DNA from: Perca fluviatilis
Lineage: Eukaryota; Chordata; Actinopteri; Perciformes; Percidae
Assembly (NCBI RefSeq): GCF_010015445.1
Contig: NC_053116.1
Coordinates: forward strand, 42,093,595 to 42,157,594
Reading direction: 5' to 3'
DNA length: 64,000 nucleotides
In this document: in pieces, positions 36,485 through 48,599 of the stretch
Position numbering within the stretch: the stretch's first letter is position 1
Layout: the number at the start of each line of letters is the position of its first letter
The notes under the pieces: model-generated
Database searches by the model: none
Seen by the model: only the letters and a program-made list of their open reading frames with translations
What the model was told of the DNA's origin: nothing
Translations under genes and position numbers: made by a program

Positions 36485-37372
36485 TAGGGATGCACCAATA
36501 TCGCTTTTTAAAAAAACACATACAAGTACTTACATTTGGGTACTCACCGGTACCGAGTACCAATATTGGTAATTACTGTAATGATCCCTCTGGGGTCTGA
36601 GGGTGTTTTCAGACACACAGATGATTTTGGCCTGCTCGGATATTGTTGTCAACTAGAACAACTAGTCAGTGATAGATTTACTAAACAACAGCCTTGTGCC
36701 TGGAAAACATTTAAATGATGATGGAAAAATGAACTTGTCATTAACTTGATCATTAACTTTCAAAACTGAAAATTAATAATTGATTTCCAGCGTGTTTGTC
36801 ATTTTTTGCGATGCTTTTGGCAATTTAAAAAAAAAAATTGTCAAAAAAGCTTTCAAAGCTTTCTGTATCATGGTCAATAAACCAAATCTATATGATATTA
36901 TACCTCATTTTTGAGGTAAAAAATCTGAAATTATGAATTATTTTGACTAATAGTCGAGACCAGAGGATGTTGAGTAGAACACAGACTGGTATATGTCCAG
37001 GTTTAGTCAGGATGCGGGTTTAAAACCATTTAAAACCTTTTTTTCAAATGCAATAAAATTGAATGGAACACCCCAAGTCAATGAAAGTAATCATTAATTT
37101 TACCTGCATAGAATGTTCTATGGAACCCATACAACATATATCCATACACCCATGTTAATTTTCTGCAATTTGGTTGAAAGAAACCCATATTTCTGATATA
37201 AATTATTTTTTCAAATGGGTCAAATTTGACCCAACGACAACACAAGGGTTAACGCCACGTTGCTATGAGGAGGTATCAGGTGTGGTATCATCAGAGTAAC
37301 TTTATGATTACAAGTACGAGTCCATGCGCACAGCATCGGACCGATACTGGCGTCAGTATCGGTGCATCCCTA
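36485..37372. mobile_element. hAT MITE with nested AT-rich repeat
   Basis: Starts TAGGGATGCACCAATATCG and ends CAGTATCGGTGCATCCCTA. The flanking 8-mers atcatttc and atcctcat match only partly. The interior 36780-37255 is a different repeat ending gggtcaaatttgacccaacg and cacaagggttaa; a related copy in the opposite orientation lies near 43195-43620. Confidence 0.75.
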
Positions 37373-38880
37373 ATCCTCATACATACATGTGAGCCAGTAA
37401 ACAGCTGGATTTGATTCTTTGGGCTCAGACGTCACATCTGTGGAACATAATCAGAGTTTAGTCTCGTTCTGCTTATCATGGAGGTTTCACGCTCTGAAAT
37501 AGAAGAAAAAGAAGACGGCAGGTGAGGTTAGAAGCCCTTAAATCTTCTGTTTGAGTAAACGTATCAATACAGCAACATGAGAAATACTCCATTACTTTTA
37601 AAATGTGAATAACATGTACTCAGGTCAAAGTAAAAGTTGTAGAAACTGATCATTGAGACATTTCATCTCCATGAACTGTTCTCTATATTTAAAGATCTGG
37701 GAGTTTAATGGAAACTATTTAGAAATTTAAGAATTAAATGAAAACACTGCTGGAAAAAACAAAGAAAGAAGTTGTTTCATACTTTACAAAAAGTGAAGCA
37801 ATATAAAGATGAAAAGTTGGGTAAAAAATAAAAACATTTGAAAGTCTCCAGAGTGTAAATCCTGTAGGGAACTGGAGGTTATGTAATAATATTTCAGAGT
37901 AAAGGTGGCGCCCTCTAGTGTCCTCGGGAGAAACTACAGTCTGGTAAATCTCACAGAGAAGAGCAAAGATGATGAATAAGATTTCATACACGTTTAGATG
38001 GGAGAATGAAGATGGTCCTCTGGTACATATGCTGTGGGTTCTATATCTGTGAGGAAAAGGCCAAATATGTGGGGGATAAAAACGACATAAACCGTAAAGT
38101 GTTAAAAAAATGACCCCCCCCAAAAAAGCGACATGTTCTGAAGATAGTAGGAAAGCAATGAAAAACATGTTGGAAAATGGGACAAAAAAGTAAAACAAAA
38201 GTGACAAAAAGGAACATAAAGCGACATAAACAGCTAAAGTCTTGCCAAAAGGTGAATAATTTAAGTTTAAAATCTTTGTTTGAGGGATCAGCAGTCGAAA
38301 TGAGTAAAGAAAAGTTAAAGATAATAGGAAAACATGACAAATATGACATGACATGTAAAACCACCGCATACAATGGTTTTGTTGTTTTGATGATGAAGTT
38401 GTTTTACAGTCTCCAGCGTAGCCATAATCTGCTGATTCATATTAAAGTCAAAGAACATGATTTGCATTTAATTTAGTTCTTTATTATTCAATTTTTAGAT
38501 TATGAATTTTGGACTTTGGAAAGTTTTGGTAACCTCCCCTCCTCATTAGGTCATACTCAGATTTAAAAAAGGTTTATAATATAAACTTAGCACAAAAAGT
38601 AAGGAAATGTGTGTTTGGTAGATTATTTCACAATGCTTTTTTGGCAATAAATCGTATACCGTTGGAAAGCCTGTTTAGTTCCCTTTCAAATGGTGCCCCA
38701 TTTGTAAGGAACAGGCATTTGTGGGATGAGCAGCAGAAAATTTGCTAAATCTTCTCTGCCAATGCCAAACAGCTTATTCTGCCATTGACTCGTTTGGTGT
38801 TTGGTGGATTGGATGATTGGAGTTTGAAGAAACAAGACATATTGGCAATTGAACAATTTATTCATTTCACAAACAGGAGC
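37373..38880. other. unassigned AT-rich sequence
   Basis: Contains degenerate AAAAAGYGACAAAA phrases (38060-38230). A 211-codon minus-strand frame (37734-38369) is open because of this composition and is not called as a gene. Confidence 0.4.
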
Positions 38881-38881
38881 C

Positions 38882-39001
38882 TCAGTAGCGTGTAGAAGAA
38901 CCATACACAGCCACACCAGCCTGGCACCTCCTCCTCATGCTGGTCACCAGCCTGGTCACACACGGCCGTGGGATGGCATCCCATTCTTCAACCAGCATTT
39001 G
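38882..39001 (-). pseudogene. Tc1-like transposase C-terminal tail
   Basis: Minus-strand frame MLVEEWDAIPRPCVTRLVTS then MRRRCQAGVAVYGSSTRY and stop. The EEWDAIPQ...LV.SM.RR..A....G..TRY pattern is the C-terminal end of Tc1-like transposases. The upstream part of the gene is missing; an inverted partial copy follows at 39098-39172. Confidence 0.75.
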
Positions 39002-39097
39002 TCTAAGTCAGCCAACGTGGTTGTGTTGGTCACTCTGGTAGCAACAGCACGCCCAAGCTGATCCCACCAGTGTTGAATGGGGTTGTGGTCTGGACTG

Positions 39098-39172
39098 CTG
39101 GTTGAAGAATGGGATGCCATCCCACAGCAGTGCGACCAGGCTGTTGACCGGCATGAGGAGGAGGTGATCTAA
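39098..39172 (+). pseudogene. inverted second copy of the Tc1-like tail
   Basis: On the plus strand tgctggttgaagaatgggat and the following 50 bp repeat the minus-strand sequence of 38922-38999. It encodes LVEEWDAIPQQC and then loses frame. The two copies form a hairpin-capable inverted repeat with a spacer of about 100 bp. Confidence 0.75.
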
Positions 39173-39839
39173 TGATTGTAGTTGGCTTCTAAGTTTTGCC
39201 TTTAAGCCTTTTGATTGTTATGTATTTATCATCTGTTCTAGCTTTTCCAACGTTTTAGACACAGATGTGGAGATAATAACGCTGTAAAATGATGAGATAA
39301 TGAAAGTGAGCGAGCGAGCGAGCATCGAGGAGGATACAGAGAGCAGCCTTCCTGGAAGCTGTGCAGCTGAAGGAGTTGCTAACTCCGCCCCAAACAGCTG
39401 ACGAATTCATGTGACGCTTCAGAGGAAAGGAGGTCTCATCACTCTAAAACACATTTCCTTGGTTCCTCTCTCCTCCGATGATTTCCTTGCGTCCCTCCCG
39501 TGCCTCCTCGGTGGGAGGCACTAAGACACGAGGAAGGGAGAAAAGTGGAGGAGTCGAGGAGGTCATTGAAGCAGCATGAGATGTGCAACGGCTTTGAGTT
39601 GTGTGTTCTCTGGTTTGGTGGGCGTGTCTCTCGTATACGGTCTCCCAGGTGATAGCCAATCAGCAGAGACGTGACTGTAAACTCGTGGTAATAAGAAGGC
39701 AGATTAAACCCCAGTTTCTGTTTAAATAACCTGCTGCTGCGTGTTGTCGGGGCTGAACGTGGCCCAGGTCTTGGTCTGGACTACAACGCTGATTAACTGA
39801 GTAAATACTGTGAGATTTCCTGCTGTAACTCACCTGGTC
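39173..39839. other. unassigned sequence 3' of CALHM copy C
   Basis: Includes a short GAGC repeat near 39308-39322; no further exon of copy C seen. Confidence 0.4.
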
Positions 39840-41014
39840 TCATGTCTCCCGTGGAGGATGTCGCTCCTCGTGTTCAGGAAAGATCTCTTCAGATGTGATC
39901 AGATCTGCAGCCACATCAGAACACTCCTCCCATCGGCTCCTGCGTACTCTGTCCTCAATCGCTCTGCTCAGGTGCTCTCTGGCTGATTTCCTCAGAACCT
40001 CCTTCAGCACCTTTTCCTCCTCCTCTAACATCAGTTTCTCAAACTGTTTCCTTCTGGAACATTTCCTCCATCCGAGAGACGCCATCAGGGCTGGCACACA
40101 AACGATAACAAAGAGCAGAAAGGAGCCAATAACCTGCAAGACAAACAACAATAAAAGGTTAGATTATCACTTCATCATCATCATTTTATTTAGGTTAATA
40201 CACACATTAGTTTGAGTGATATCGAAAAAAATCCAATCCAGATATTGATATTTTAAAAATTGGCCTTTTCACCATGGATAATATGGATAATTGCATCACA
40301 TGACAGCCACACACACACACACAAAACTTCAGGCTCTGCGATTAATCAAATTTTACAAAGCCATGTAGTTGAGAAAAACAATTATTTTGCACATTACGTT
40401 TTAAAGTAAACTCTTATTTTGTCTCGTGTTCTGAACTCTCTCAGCCAACATTTAAATATATTTTTTATAATATTTATTTTAGGAGAAATTCAAAATGTTC
40501 AAACAGGAAAAGTATGAAGGTGATACTCAGCCCTATAATACGAATATAAAAGGCTCACCCTGGACTTGTTCTTCAGTTCAGCGATGGTCACTCGTTCCTC
40601 TTCAGTGATCGTCCCCACGGCTTTGCAGGCCAACTGTCTCTGTTGTTCAGAGCCATCGTTCTGACAGCAGACGTACCAGTTTCCGTTGATCAAAACCACA
40701 ACAACCCACAGCAGGCCGATGAACGCTGCCTTGATAATGTGATAGAAGAAAGAACCCCAAAAACTGTAGGTGTGGGTGTGTGTGCCTCGGGGCACACCTG
40801 AGCACAGGAGTCTGCAGACGCTCTGAAACGAGCTGTCTGTCCACAGAATCAACAGGAAAACTATGAAAAATGGTAGAGCCTGGTACACGTTGCAGTCAAA
40901 GACTTGTGGTTTGCGGGTGCATTCGAAGTTGATGCCAAACAGGATGAAAACGGCGATGACTGCGATGTAGGGGCAGAAACGTCCACAAGCCAAATGTATA
41001 CGTCTGTTCTCCAT
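39840..41014 (-). CDS. CALHM-like four-transmembrane channel protein, copy C (open)
   Basis: Two phase-0 exons, 40559-41014 (152 codons) and 39840-40133 (97 codons plus stop), give 249 residues without a lesion. The start chosen (MENRRIHLACGRFC) aligns with that of copy B. Predicted membrane segments: PYIAVIAVFILFGI (about 15-30), ALPFFIVFLLILW (about 47-60), IIKAAFIGLLWVVVVLI (about 90-106) and VIGSFLLFVIVCVPALMA (153-170). Conserved cysteines lie in EC...FDC after segment 1 and in WYVCC after segment 3, as in the disulphide-linked loops of CALHM channels. The C-terminal helix (LEEEEKVLKEVLRKSAREHL) parallels copy B. The protein stops before the proline/acidic repeat exon found in copy B. 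The splice junction R|VIG matches M|VIG in copy B. Family level is reasonably supported; subtype and function in fish are not determined. Confidence 0.68.
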
Positions 41015-41587
41015 CTCTGCAGTGCAGTTGGCATCGACTGACAGTCTGCAGCTCGGACCGTCTGAACATAAACCAACATCAGACATGCATTTCCTGTTCC
41101 TGACACGGCACATTTCAAACCACAAGTGCTGATTTGGTTTTGTGTTTTCGCTACTCAAGCATTTTCACACAAAAATAAACCATTAAGTTGCATCTTTTAG
41201 AGGTAATAAGTTGGTGTTAGTGGTGAAAAAAAAAGCAGGTAAAAAGGGACAAAAACGTTGAAAAAAGCAACGAAAATGTGGTCATTACCCGGGAGGACAA
41301 CAAGTTGCATGGTCGATAGGAAGACGACATAAGAGTCAAACACAGTGTTCATTTCTGACCTCATTACAGAATAATATATAAACTCCTATCTTAAAAGGGT
41401 AATAGTTTTGTCTTCATCATAGACCCTATTTTCCCAAATTTGGTGTCTAAGTGACTGGTGGGAAAACAAAATGTGTCCAGTATTGAGGGAGAACTCTGTA
41501 ACCAGCAGCCATGAAAGCTGTAATGTAACCCTACAGGACTAATGTTCAGCAGCAGTTAGAGTCACTAAAAGTTCTGTTGTTGCTGCT
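41015..41587. promoter_or_regulatory. upstream region of CALHM copy C
   Basis: No clear core promoter element is visible. A degenerate AAAAAGYGACAAAA phrase is at 41235-41280. Confidence 0.25.
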
Positions 41588-42410
41588 GACAGACTCAGAT
41601 TATTATTCTAAGAGTCTGACAACATTATGGGATGGATCCCTACAGAGATAGACCTTTTAGTTAAAGAGTAAGATCCTTTTAGTTTAACATGAAACAGCCC
41701 CGAAATCACCATCACCAAACTCCACCAGACTCCATGTAAATAATCAGGACTTTTAGCGTGTATAGAGCTAGCATATCTCCACCAGACTCCATGTAAATAA
41801 TCAGGACTTTTAGCGTGTATAGAGCCAGCATATCTCCACCAGACTCCATGTAAATAATCAGGACTTTTAGCGTGTATAGAGCCAGCATATCTCCACCAGA
41901 CTCCATGTAAATAATCAGGACTTTTAGCGTGTATAGAGCCAGCATATCTCCACCAGACTCCATGTAAATAATCAGGACTTTTAGCGTGTATAGAGCCAGC
42001 ATATCTCCACCAGACTCATGTAATAATTTCGTGTATAGAGCCACTATTTCCACCAACTCCATGTAAATAATCAGGACTTTTAAGTGTATAGAGCCAGCAT
42101 ATTTCCACCAGACTCCATGTAAATAATCAGGACTTTTAGCGTGTATAGAGCCAACATATTTCCACCAGACTCCATGTAAATAATCAGGACTTTTAGCGTG
42201 TATAGAGCCAGCATATCTCCACCAGACTCCATGTAAATAATCAGGACTTTTAGCGTGTATAGAGCCAGCATATCTCCACCAGACTCCATGTAAATAATCA
42301 GGACTTTTAGTGTGTATAGAGCCAGCATATCTCCACCAGACTCCATGTAAATAATCAGGACTTTTAGCGTGTATAGAGCCAGCATATTTCCACATGTAAA
42401 TGGGTGAGTC
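41588..42410 (-). repeat. 57-bp minisatellite array 1 with shared flank
   Basis: Read on the minus strand, about 11.7 copies of a 57-bp unit (tatgctggctctatacacg, taaaagtcctgattattta, catggagtctggtgga) occupy 41722-42392. One unit near 42015-42060 is internally deleted. The flank 41588-41720 is nearly identical to 52965-53100. The unit length divisible by 3 gives open frames that are not genes. Confidence 0.93.
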
Positions 42411-42694
42411 TAGTGGGTTTGGTTATTGCAATTTTTCACAGTTTCATAACATGCCTTTTTTTTTTGAGTGTAGCTTGCTAGCTCAAAGTTTTTCAGAAGG
42501 GAATGGAGTTGGAGAACGGCACCACACAGAGAGAGGAAGGTGTCAGGCAATTATCCTGGAAATGTACTTCCCTAGATCCAGACTAGTCAATCAGCAACAA
42601 CGTCAACAATTGATTAATTGCTTACGTCAATGTTTTAGTACAAATGGCACAATGAATAAAATGCTTCCTAAAGTAACATATTCAGTACATAAAA

Positions 42695-42699
<5 letters not shown>

Positions 42700-42740
<41 letters not shown>

Positions 42741-42771
42741 TGTGTGTGTGTGTGTGTGCGTATGTTTGTTT

Positions 42772-42861
<90 letters not shown>

Positions 42862-42871
42862 TGTGTGTGTG
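42700..42871. repeat. long (TG)n microsatellite
   Basis: About 80 TG repeats with few interruptions (a TTTTTGTG and a TATGTTTGTTTTGTC break). Confidence 0.97.
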
Positions 42872-44447
42872 CCACAGGCTGAAATGTCTGATCTCATGAT
42901 CTGAAACCCATCAGGAGGAGATGGTTTTCTTTATGTCGTTGAGGATGAAGGTGACTCAGCTAACTTCCCTCATGTCAAGTTATTCCTAATAAGTGCTTTA
43001 TGTTTCTGTTGGCAGATTTCTTCCTCTTTCTTAGTTCTGCTTTATATCCCGCCAGCGATAACAGACGCAGACGTTAGCATGAATGTGGTCTCATGTTTGA
43101 AGATGTGAAAATACATTTACTGCAGACATCAGCTGGATGTCTTTTGGTTTTTAAAATCTTTTAAACATATAACAACCATCACTCAGATTAAGTACCCCTG
43201 TGTTGTCTTCGGATCAAATTTGACCCGTTTTCTGAATTTCTATTTTAGAAATATGGATTTCTTTTTTAACTATTTATTTTCAAAAATTAAAACAGATCAT
43301 CCATCTGTTTAATTTTGGGTGAATAAAATTCCTTGTAACTCTTCGTAAGCTACAACAACAGATCGGATCTCTACTTTCATTGAATTTTGTTAAATTTTTC
43401 AGCATTTGAAAAAGAAATTGAAATGTTTTCGAAAAAGTATCCTCTCTGAACTTTCATATAAATGAGGTTTATTGACCATGAATTCCAAAAATAAGTGTAA
43501 AACTAATAAGTTGATGTGAGAGTAGTTTGTACATGGTAGTCTAGTGAAAAGAAGTGTTCAACGGCAAAAAAGCGCCAAAAACATTGAAAAAAGTGACAAA
43601 AGTGTCAAAGTATGGTATAGTTACCATCCATCCCTGGCTTATTTTCATTTGTTAACCATTGTATTTTAATATGCCTATTGTCAGCTGGCCGTGTAATATA
43701 TCTGGAAATTAGCCGTAGAGGCTAAAGCTCCTTTTACTATATAGTGAATTAAGGGGGACTGTCCACAACACTATACACTAATAAACTAAACCAAAATGTA
43801 ATGATTTACATGAAGCAAGAGGTTAATTCCTCACGTCTGCACTGACGAGCATTACCTGTTTCTCCCAACACTATATATACAGTGGTCAGCTGTTTCAGGA
43901 CATTTCTACAGTGGCTCTGCAGGACAAAACACAACATATACAAAACATTTTGTGTTTTGTGAAATATTTTTTATTCTTCTACAAGTGATGTGTCAGTAAC
44001 AACGCCTCACCATCACACCTGCGAGTGCTTCTTGTTGACAGTTAACTGGACCAGGATTGAGATGTTTTGAGCACCAAAAGAGAAATGCAATATATTATTA
44101 TTCAGATAACATTTACTATGATTGACTGCTAATCAGCACTGAACACAAAGAACAGCTGAGGCTGATGGGAATGTTATTAGTTTATTAAAAGGATGAAATA
44201 CAGATAAACTCTGAATGTTAGCATACTAACTTCTGCTCTCACTACTAGCTGTAAAAAGACTAATTTGATGAAAGTGATAACCCTCATCTAACACTTGAGA
44301 GCAGAAAGATATTCTAATGGAGAAAATATAAATCACAACAGAAACATGTCTTTAAACATTACAAATACAGATACAGATTAAAGGTCAATATAAAAACTAT
44401 TTACAGTATGTTGTAAAAAAATTTTATGATCATAGTACACCCATCTT
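42872..44447. other. non-coding, contains dispersed repeat
   Basis: 43195-43620 is related in inverted orientation to 36780-37255 (cccctgtgttgtcttcgga, tcaaatttgacccg). The rest is AT-rich and unassigned. Confidence 0.45.
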
Positions 44448-44597
44448 TACAGCTCTTCTAATGAATCTGATGGACCTGGTATGGTCCTATGTTGCCAGAC
44501 CTTCCTCTACAGCGCTGCGGAGGAAGGTCTGTCTAATCCACACAGCATTCCTGGATGGGAGAAAAACGTGCTCTGGTTTATTGGCATTTCTTTAAAC

Positions 44598-45443
44598 TAG
44601 TGCTGTCAGTTAAACGCATTATTAACGGCATTAACGCAAAACCCATTTCAATGGCTTCAATGTTTTTATCGCGAAACTTTGTAGTTTTTTCCACATGCTG
44701 TTGCAACAACTAGTAATCTTAGAAAAACTACAACACCGCACCCGATCTATCTAGACCGGAAACACAACAACAGGCACACTGCACACACTGGTTTGGGCTC
44801 ATGAGCCGGCCAAAGAGTAGCAGGCTAACGGTGGGTTTTGAGTGGATGGCGAGCGCAAGACGCTGAAAATGGATACTAATAAGATTCTAAATGGTAAGTT
44901 TACTTTTAAAAACGTTGCCAAATGGTTCCATTGACAAGACCAAGTGATGTGTGGGTGAACTGAGCTATCATCGCAGCACGTCCAGTCTGAAATACCACTT
45001 GATGGCGCAAGCACACAGCTGATGGCCGAGCACACAGCTGATGGTCGAGCACACAGCTGATGGCGCGAAGCACACAGCTGATGGTCGAGCACACAGCTGA
45101 TGGCCGGAGCCACACGGCTGATGGCCGAGCACACAGCTGATGGTCGAGCACACAGCTGATGGCCGAAAGCACACAGCTGATGGCCGAGCACACAGCTGAT
45201 GGCGGAGCACACAGCTGATGGTCGAGCACACAGCTGATGCAAATTCTCCCCCCTCATCAAAGCCAGGCGGCAAAGCCACAAAGCAAGTCGATCCACTTTT
45301 CCATGTTGATAAGATAAAAATAATGGGACAAAAAGAAATTAAAGGACATTTAGAATAGATAAAAAGTGTGTATTAATTGCGCGTTAACTATGACATTAAT
45401 GCGATTAATCATGATTAAATATTTTAATCATTTGACAGCACTA
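44598..45443. mobile_element. hAT element with exact 8-bp duplication
   Basis: An 846-bp element with ends TAGTGCTGTCA and TGACAGCACTA. The 8-mer ctttaaac is duplicated exactly at 44590-44597 and 45444-45451. The ends are rich in ATTAATCGCGTTAA-type motifs. It contains a 19-20 bp minisatellite and no transposase. Confidence 0.92.
44998..45241. repeat. 19-20 bp minisatellite
   Basis: About thirteen copies of gagcacacagctgatggccg and variants, inside the hAT element. Confidence 0.93.
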
Positions 45444-46094
45444 CTTTAAACCAATCACAATCGTCTTGGATGGTAGAAAAACGTGTTCTGGTTTATTGGC
45501 CATTTCTTTAAACCAATCACAATCATCTTGGGCGGGGCTAAGCACTGGATGGAGCCACGGTGCCTCTGCTAAATAGTATCAGGAAGGAACTAGTTTTGGT
45601 GGAACATGTGTACGTTCAAAAGTAGTTTTAGTCGGGAACAGAAAACTCTGATTGGACAGATAGTCTAGCTAGCTGTCTGGATTTACCCTGCAGAGATCTG
45701 AGGAGTAGTTAACCATAGTCCTCACAAATCCACCAGAGGTTAGAACGCCAACACAAAGAACGAGGAAGGGACGGACATCAGGCAGAAATGATGACACCCG
45801 GGCGCATCTTCGCGGCAGCAGAGCAATCAACTAAATTAATGGTGAATCGGACGGGTCTGGTACACCTGATGGGTCTGGTACTGTGCAAAAGGCTCAAGTA
45901 ATGTGAGCATGTACAGAGAGTGTTTGTTCAGACCACCCCCTTTTATTTTTGTGTTTGTGTGCGTCATTGACCACAAGTAAGTTACAATTATATTATATAG
46001 ATAAGTTAATATTAGTTATTATTGAGTTCGCAGTAAGCAGCGCCTTTATTGTATGTATAGTTTTTAAAGCATTCTTATTGTAGTTTACAATTGT

Positions 46095-48130
46095 AGTCTG
46101 GTACACCTGACGGGTCTGGTACACCTGACGGGTCTGGTACACCAGACGGGTCTTGTACACATGATGGGTCTGGTACACCTGATGGACCTGGTACACCTGA
46201 CGGATATGGTACACCTGACAGGTCTGGTACACCTGATGGACCTGGTACACCTGACAGGTCTGGTACACCTGATGGACCTGGTACACCTGACGGGTATGGT
46301 ACACCTGATGGACCTGGTACACCTGACGGGTATATTACACGAGATGGGTATGGTACACCTGATGGACCTGGTACACCTGATGGACCTGGTACACCTGCCA
46401 GGTCTGGTACACCTGATGGACCTGGTACACCTGATGGACCTGATACACCTGCCAGGTCTGGTACACCTGATGGACCTGGTACACCTGATGGACCTGATAC
46501 ACCTGCCAGGTCTGGTACACCTGATGGACCTGGTACACCTGATGGACCTGGTACACCTGATGGACCTGGTACACCTGCCAGGTATGGTACACCTGATGGA
46601 CCTGGTACACCTGATGGACCTGATACACCTGCCAGGTCTGGTACACCCGATGGACCTGGTACACCTGATGGACCTGGTACACCTGACAGGTCTGGTACAC
46701 CTGATGGACCTGGTACACGTGACGGGTATGGTACACCTGATGGACCTGGTACACCTGACGGGTATGTTACACGAGATGGGTATGGTACACCTGATGGACC
46801 TGGTACACCTGATGGACCTGGTACACCTGCCAGGTCTGGTACACCTGATGGACCTGGTACACCTGATGGACCTGATACACCTGCCAGGTCTGGTACACCT
46901 GATGGACCTGGTACACCTGATGGACCTGGTACACCTGCCAGGTCTGGTACACCTGATGGACCTGGTACACCTGATGGACCTGATACACCTGCCAGGTCTG
47001 GTACACCTGATGGACCTGGTACACCTGATGGACCTGGTTACACCTGACAGGTCTGGTACACCTGATGGACCTGGTACACCTGCCAGGTCTGGTACACCTG
47101 ATGGACCTGGTACACCTGCCAGGTCTGGTACACCTGATGGACCTGGTACACCTGACGGGTATGTTACACGAGATGGGTATGGTACACCTGATGGACCTGG
47201 TACACCTGATGGACCTGGTACACCTGCCAGGTCTGGTACACCTGATGGACCTGGTACACCTGATGGACCTGGTACACCTGACAGGTCTGGTACACCTGAT
47301 GGACCTGGTACACCTGACAGGTCTGGTACACCTGATGGACCTGGTACACCTGATGGACCTGGTACACCTGATGGACCTGGTACACCTGCCAGGTCTGGTA
47401 CACCTGATGGACCTGGTACACCTGACGGGTATGTTACACGAGATGGGTCTGGTACGCCTTGACGGGTATGGTACACCTGATGGGTATGGTACACCTGGAC
47501 GGGTATGGTACACCTGATGGACCTGGTACACCTGACGGGTATGGTACACCTGATGGCCCGGTACACCTGATGGACCTGGTACACCTGATGGACCTGGTAC
47601 ACCTGACGGGATGTTACACGAGATGGGTCTGGGTACGCTGACGGGTATGGTACACCTGATGGGTATGGTACACCTGACGGGTATGGTACACCTGATGGAC
47701 CTGGTACACCTGACGGGTCTGGTACGCCCGGACGGGTATGGTACATGAGATGGGTATGGTACACCTGACGGGTATGGTACACCTGATGGACCTGGTACAC
47801 CTGACGGGTATGGTACACGGAGATGGGTATGTTACACCTAACGGGTCTGGTACACCTGATGGGCCTGGTACACCTTGACAGGTCTAGTACATCTGGCGGA
47901 TCTGGGTCTGGTACACCTGATGGGTTTGGGTCTGGTACACCTGATTGGTCTGGTACACCTGGCGGATCTGGGTCTGGTACACCTAACGGGTATGGTACAC
48001 CTGATGGGCCTGGTACACCTGACAGCGCTAGTACATCTGGCGGATCGTGTCGGGTACACCTGATGGGTCTGGTACACCCCGGGCGGATCTGGGTCTGGTA
48101 CACCTGATGGGTCTGGTACATCTGGTGGGC
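46095..48130. repeat. 2 kb minisatellite of 18-bp units
   Basis: About 110 copies of tggtacacctgatggacc with variants (cctgccaggtc, cctgacgggta, tacacgagatgggta). The variants are arranged in larger periods of 54 bp and more. A short island of the same unit at 45852-45885 is separated by about 200 bp of unrelated sequence. The minus-strand translation in one frame is collagen-like (GVPGPSGVPDP). Probably derived from the last exon of CALHM-like copy D. Confidence 0.95.
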
Positions 48131-48354
48131 CCTGATTCACCATCGGCAAAAGCGAGCCACCTGTTTGAAAAAAAAAACACAATTTCAAGTTGATTTTTAT
48201 GTAAATCATAATTTGATGTCATATTTTGTGTCTGGGCTCGGACCCTGTTACTGGTGAAGTGGAATATTTTTGTTGGAATATCATTAATTTATGCATTTTG
48301 TGAATGATCCACATTTTATAAGTCTGGCCAGGTATAAGTCAAGTGCAGTAACAG

Positions 48355-48590
48355 AGGGTGGATGGCTCCATGGGTAGGTGGATGGATGGGTTGGTAGATG
48401 GATGGATGGACGGGTATGGATGGATGGATTTTCCAAGAGCCATTTTCCTTCTGAATAGCTGATCAGTTGCCCCCAGAATAAAGTGATTTGGATTCTGATG
48501 GATGTATTAATGGATGGATCTATTGGTGGATGGATGGATGGATGGTCGATGAATGGGTGGATGGATCGGTGGGTCTAAAGATAGATAGAT
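48355..48590. repeat. degenerate (GGAT)n tract
   Basis: Interrupted GGATGGATGG runs with gtggatgg and gggttgg variants, ending in a short (GATA) run. Confidence 0.85.
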
Positions 48591-48599
48591 TTACTTCTT

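Larger units (their letters stand above)
44490..45800. mobile_element. dispersed fish repeat split by a hAT element
   Basis: Left part 44490-44597 and right part 45444-45800 rejoin across the hAT at the sequence ggcatttctttaaaccaatc. The left end has a short hairpin CAGACCTTCCTC...GAGGAAGGTCTG (44496-44531). A block of about 70 bp (gaaaaacgtg, ctggtttattgg, tttaaaccaatcacaatc) is tandemly duplicated. No coding capacity; superfamily unknown. Confidence 0.65.
44448..48160 (-). pseudogene. last exon of a CALHM-like copy (D), expanded by minisatellite and transposons
   Basis: Minus strand. At 48160, after ttttcaaacag, the sequence GTGGCTCGCTTTTGCC matches the copy B exon 4 start (GCGGCTCGTCTTTTGGCG), with a one-base deletion that breaks the frame. 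Beyond it come GPPDVPDPSGVPDPDPP and a 2 kb array of VPDPSG/VPGPSG-type codons. At the far end, 44448-44480 gives IPGPSDSLEEL then TAA, and its downstream DNA (aagatgggtgtactatgatc) aligns with that after the copy B stop. The reading is therefore that one small exon was split by array expansion (46095-48130) and nested elements (44490-45850). Frames shift repeatedly, so no intact protein is expected. Confidence 0.5.

Noticed and set aside
37734..38369. 211-codon minus-strand hydrophobic frame
   Set aside because: It lies opposite AAAAAGYGACAAAA-type low-complexity DNA. The hydrophobicity follows from T-rich codons; there is no recognised domain, no splice context and no homology pattern.
41712..42395. 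227-codon repeat protein (YAGSIHAKSPDYLHG)
   Set aside because: Produced by a 57-bp minisatellite; the same unit appears in opposite orientation at 53315-54031 with equally open alternative frames.
42627..42904. Frames of alternating Cys-Val or Thr-His
   Set aside because: Direct translation of a TG/CA microsatellite.
44799..45296. 165-codon cysteine-rich frame (ISCVLGHQLCA)
   Set aside because: Lies within a 19-20 bp minisatellite inside a hAT element; all three minus frames are open.
46085..48121. 678-codon minus-strand frame, collagen-like GVPGPSG
   Set aside because: The unit is 18 bp, so any frame stays open, and frames switch between units. It is kept only as a probable exon-derived minisatellite, not as a gene.
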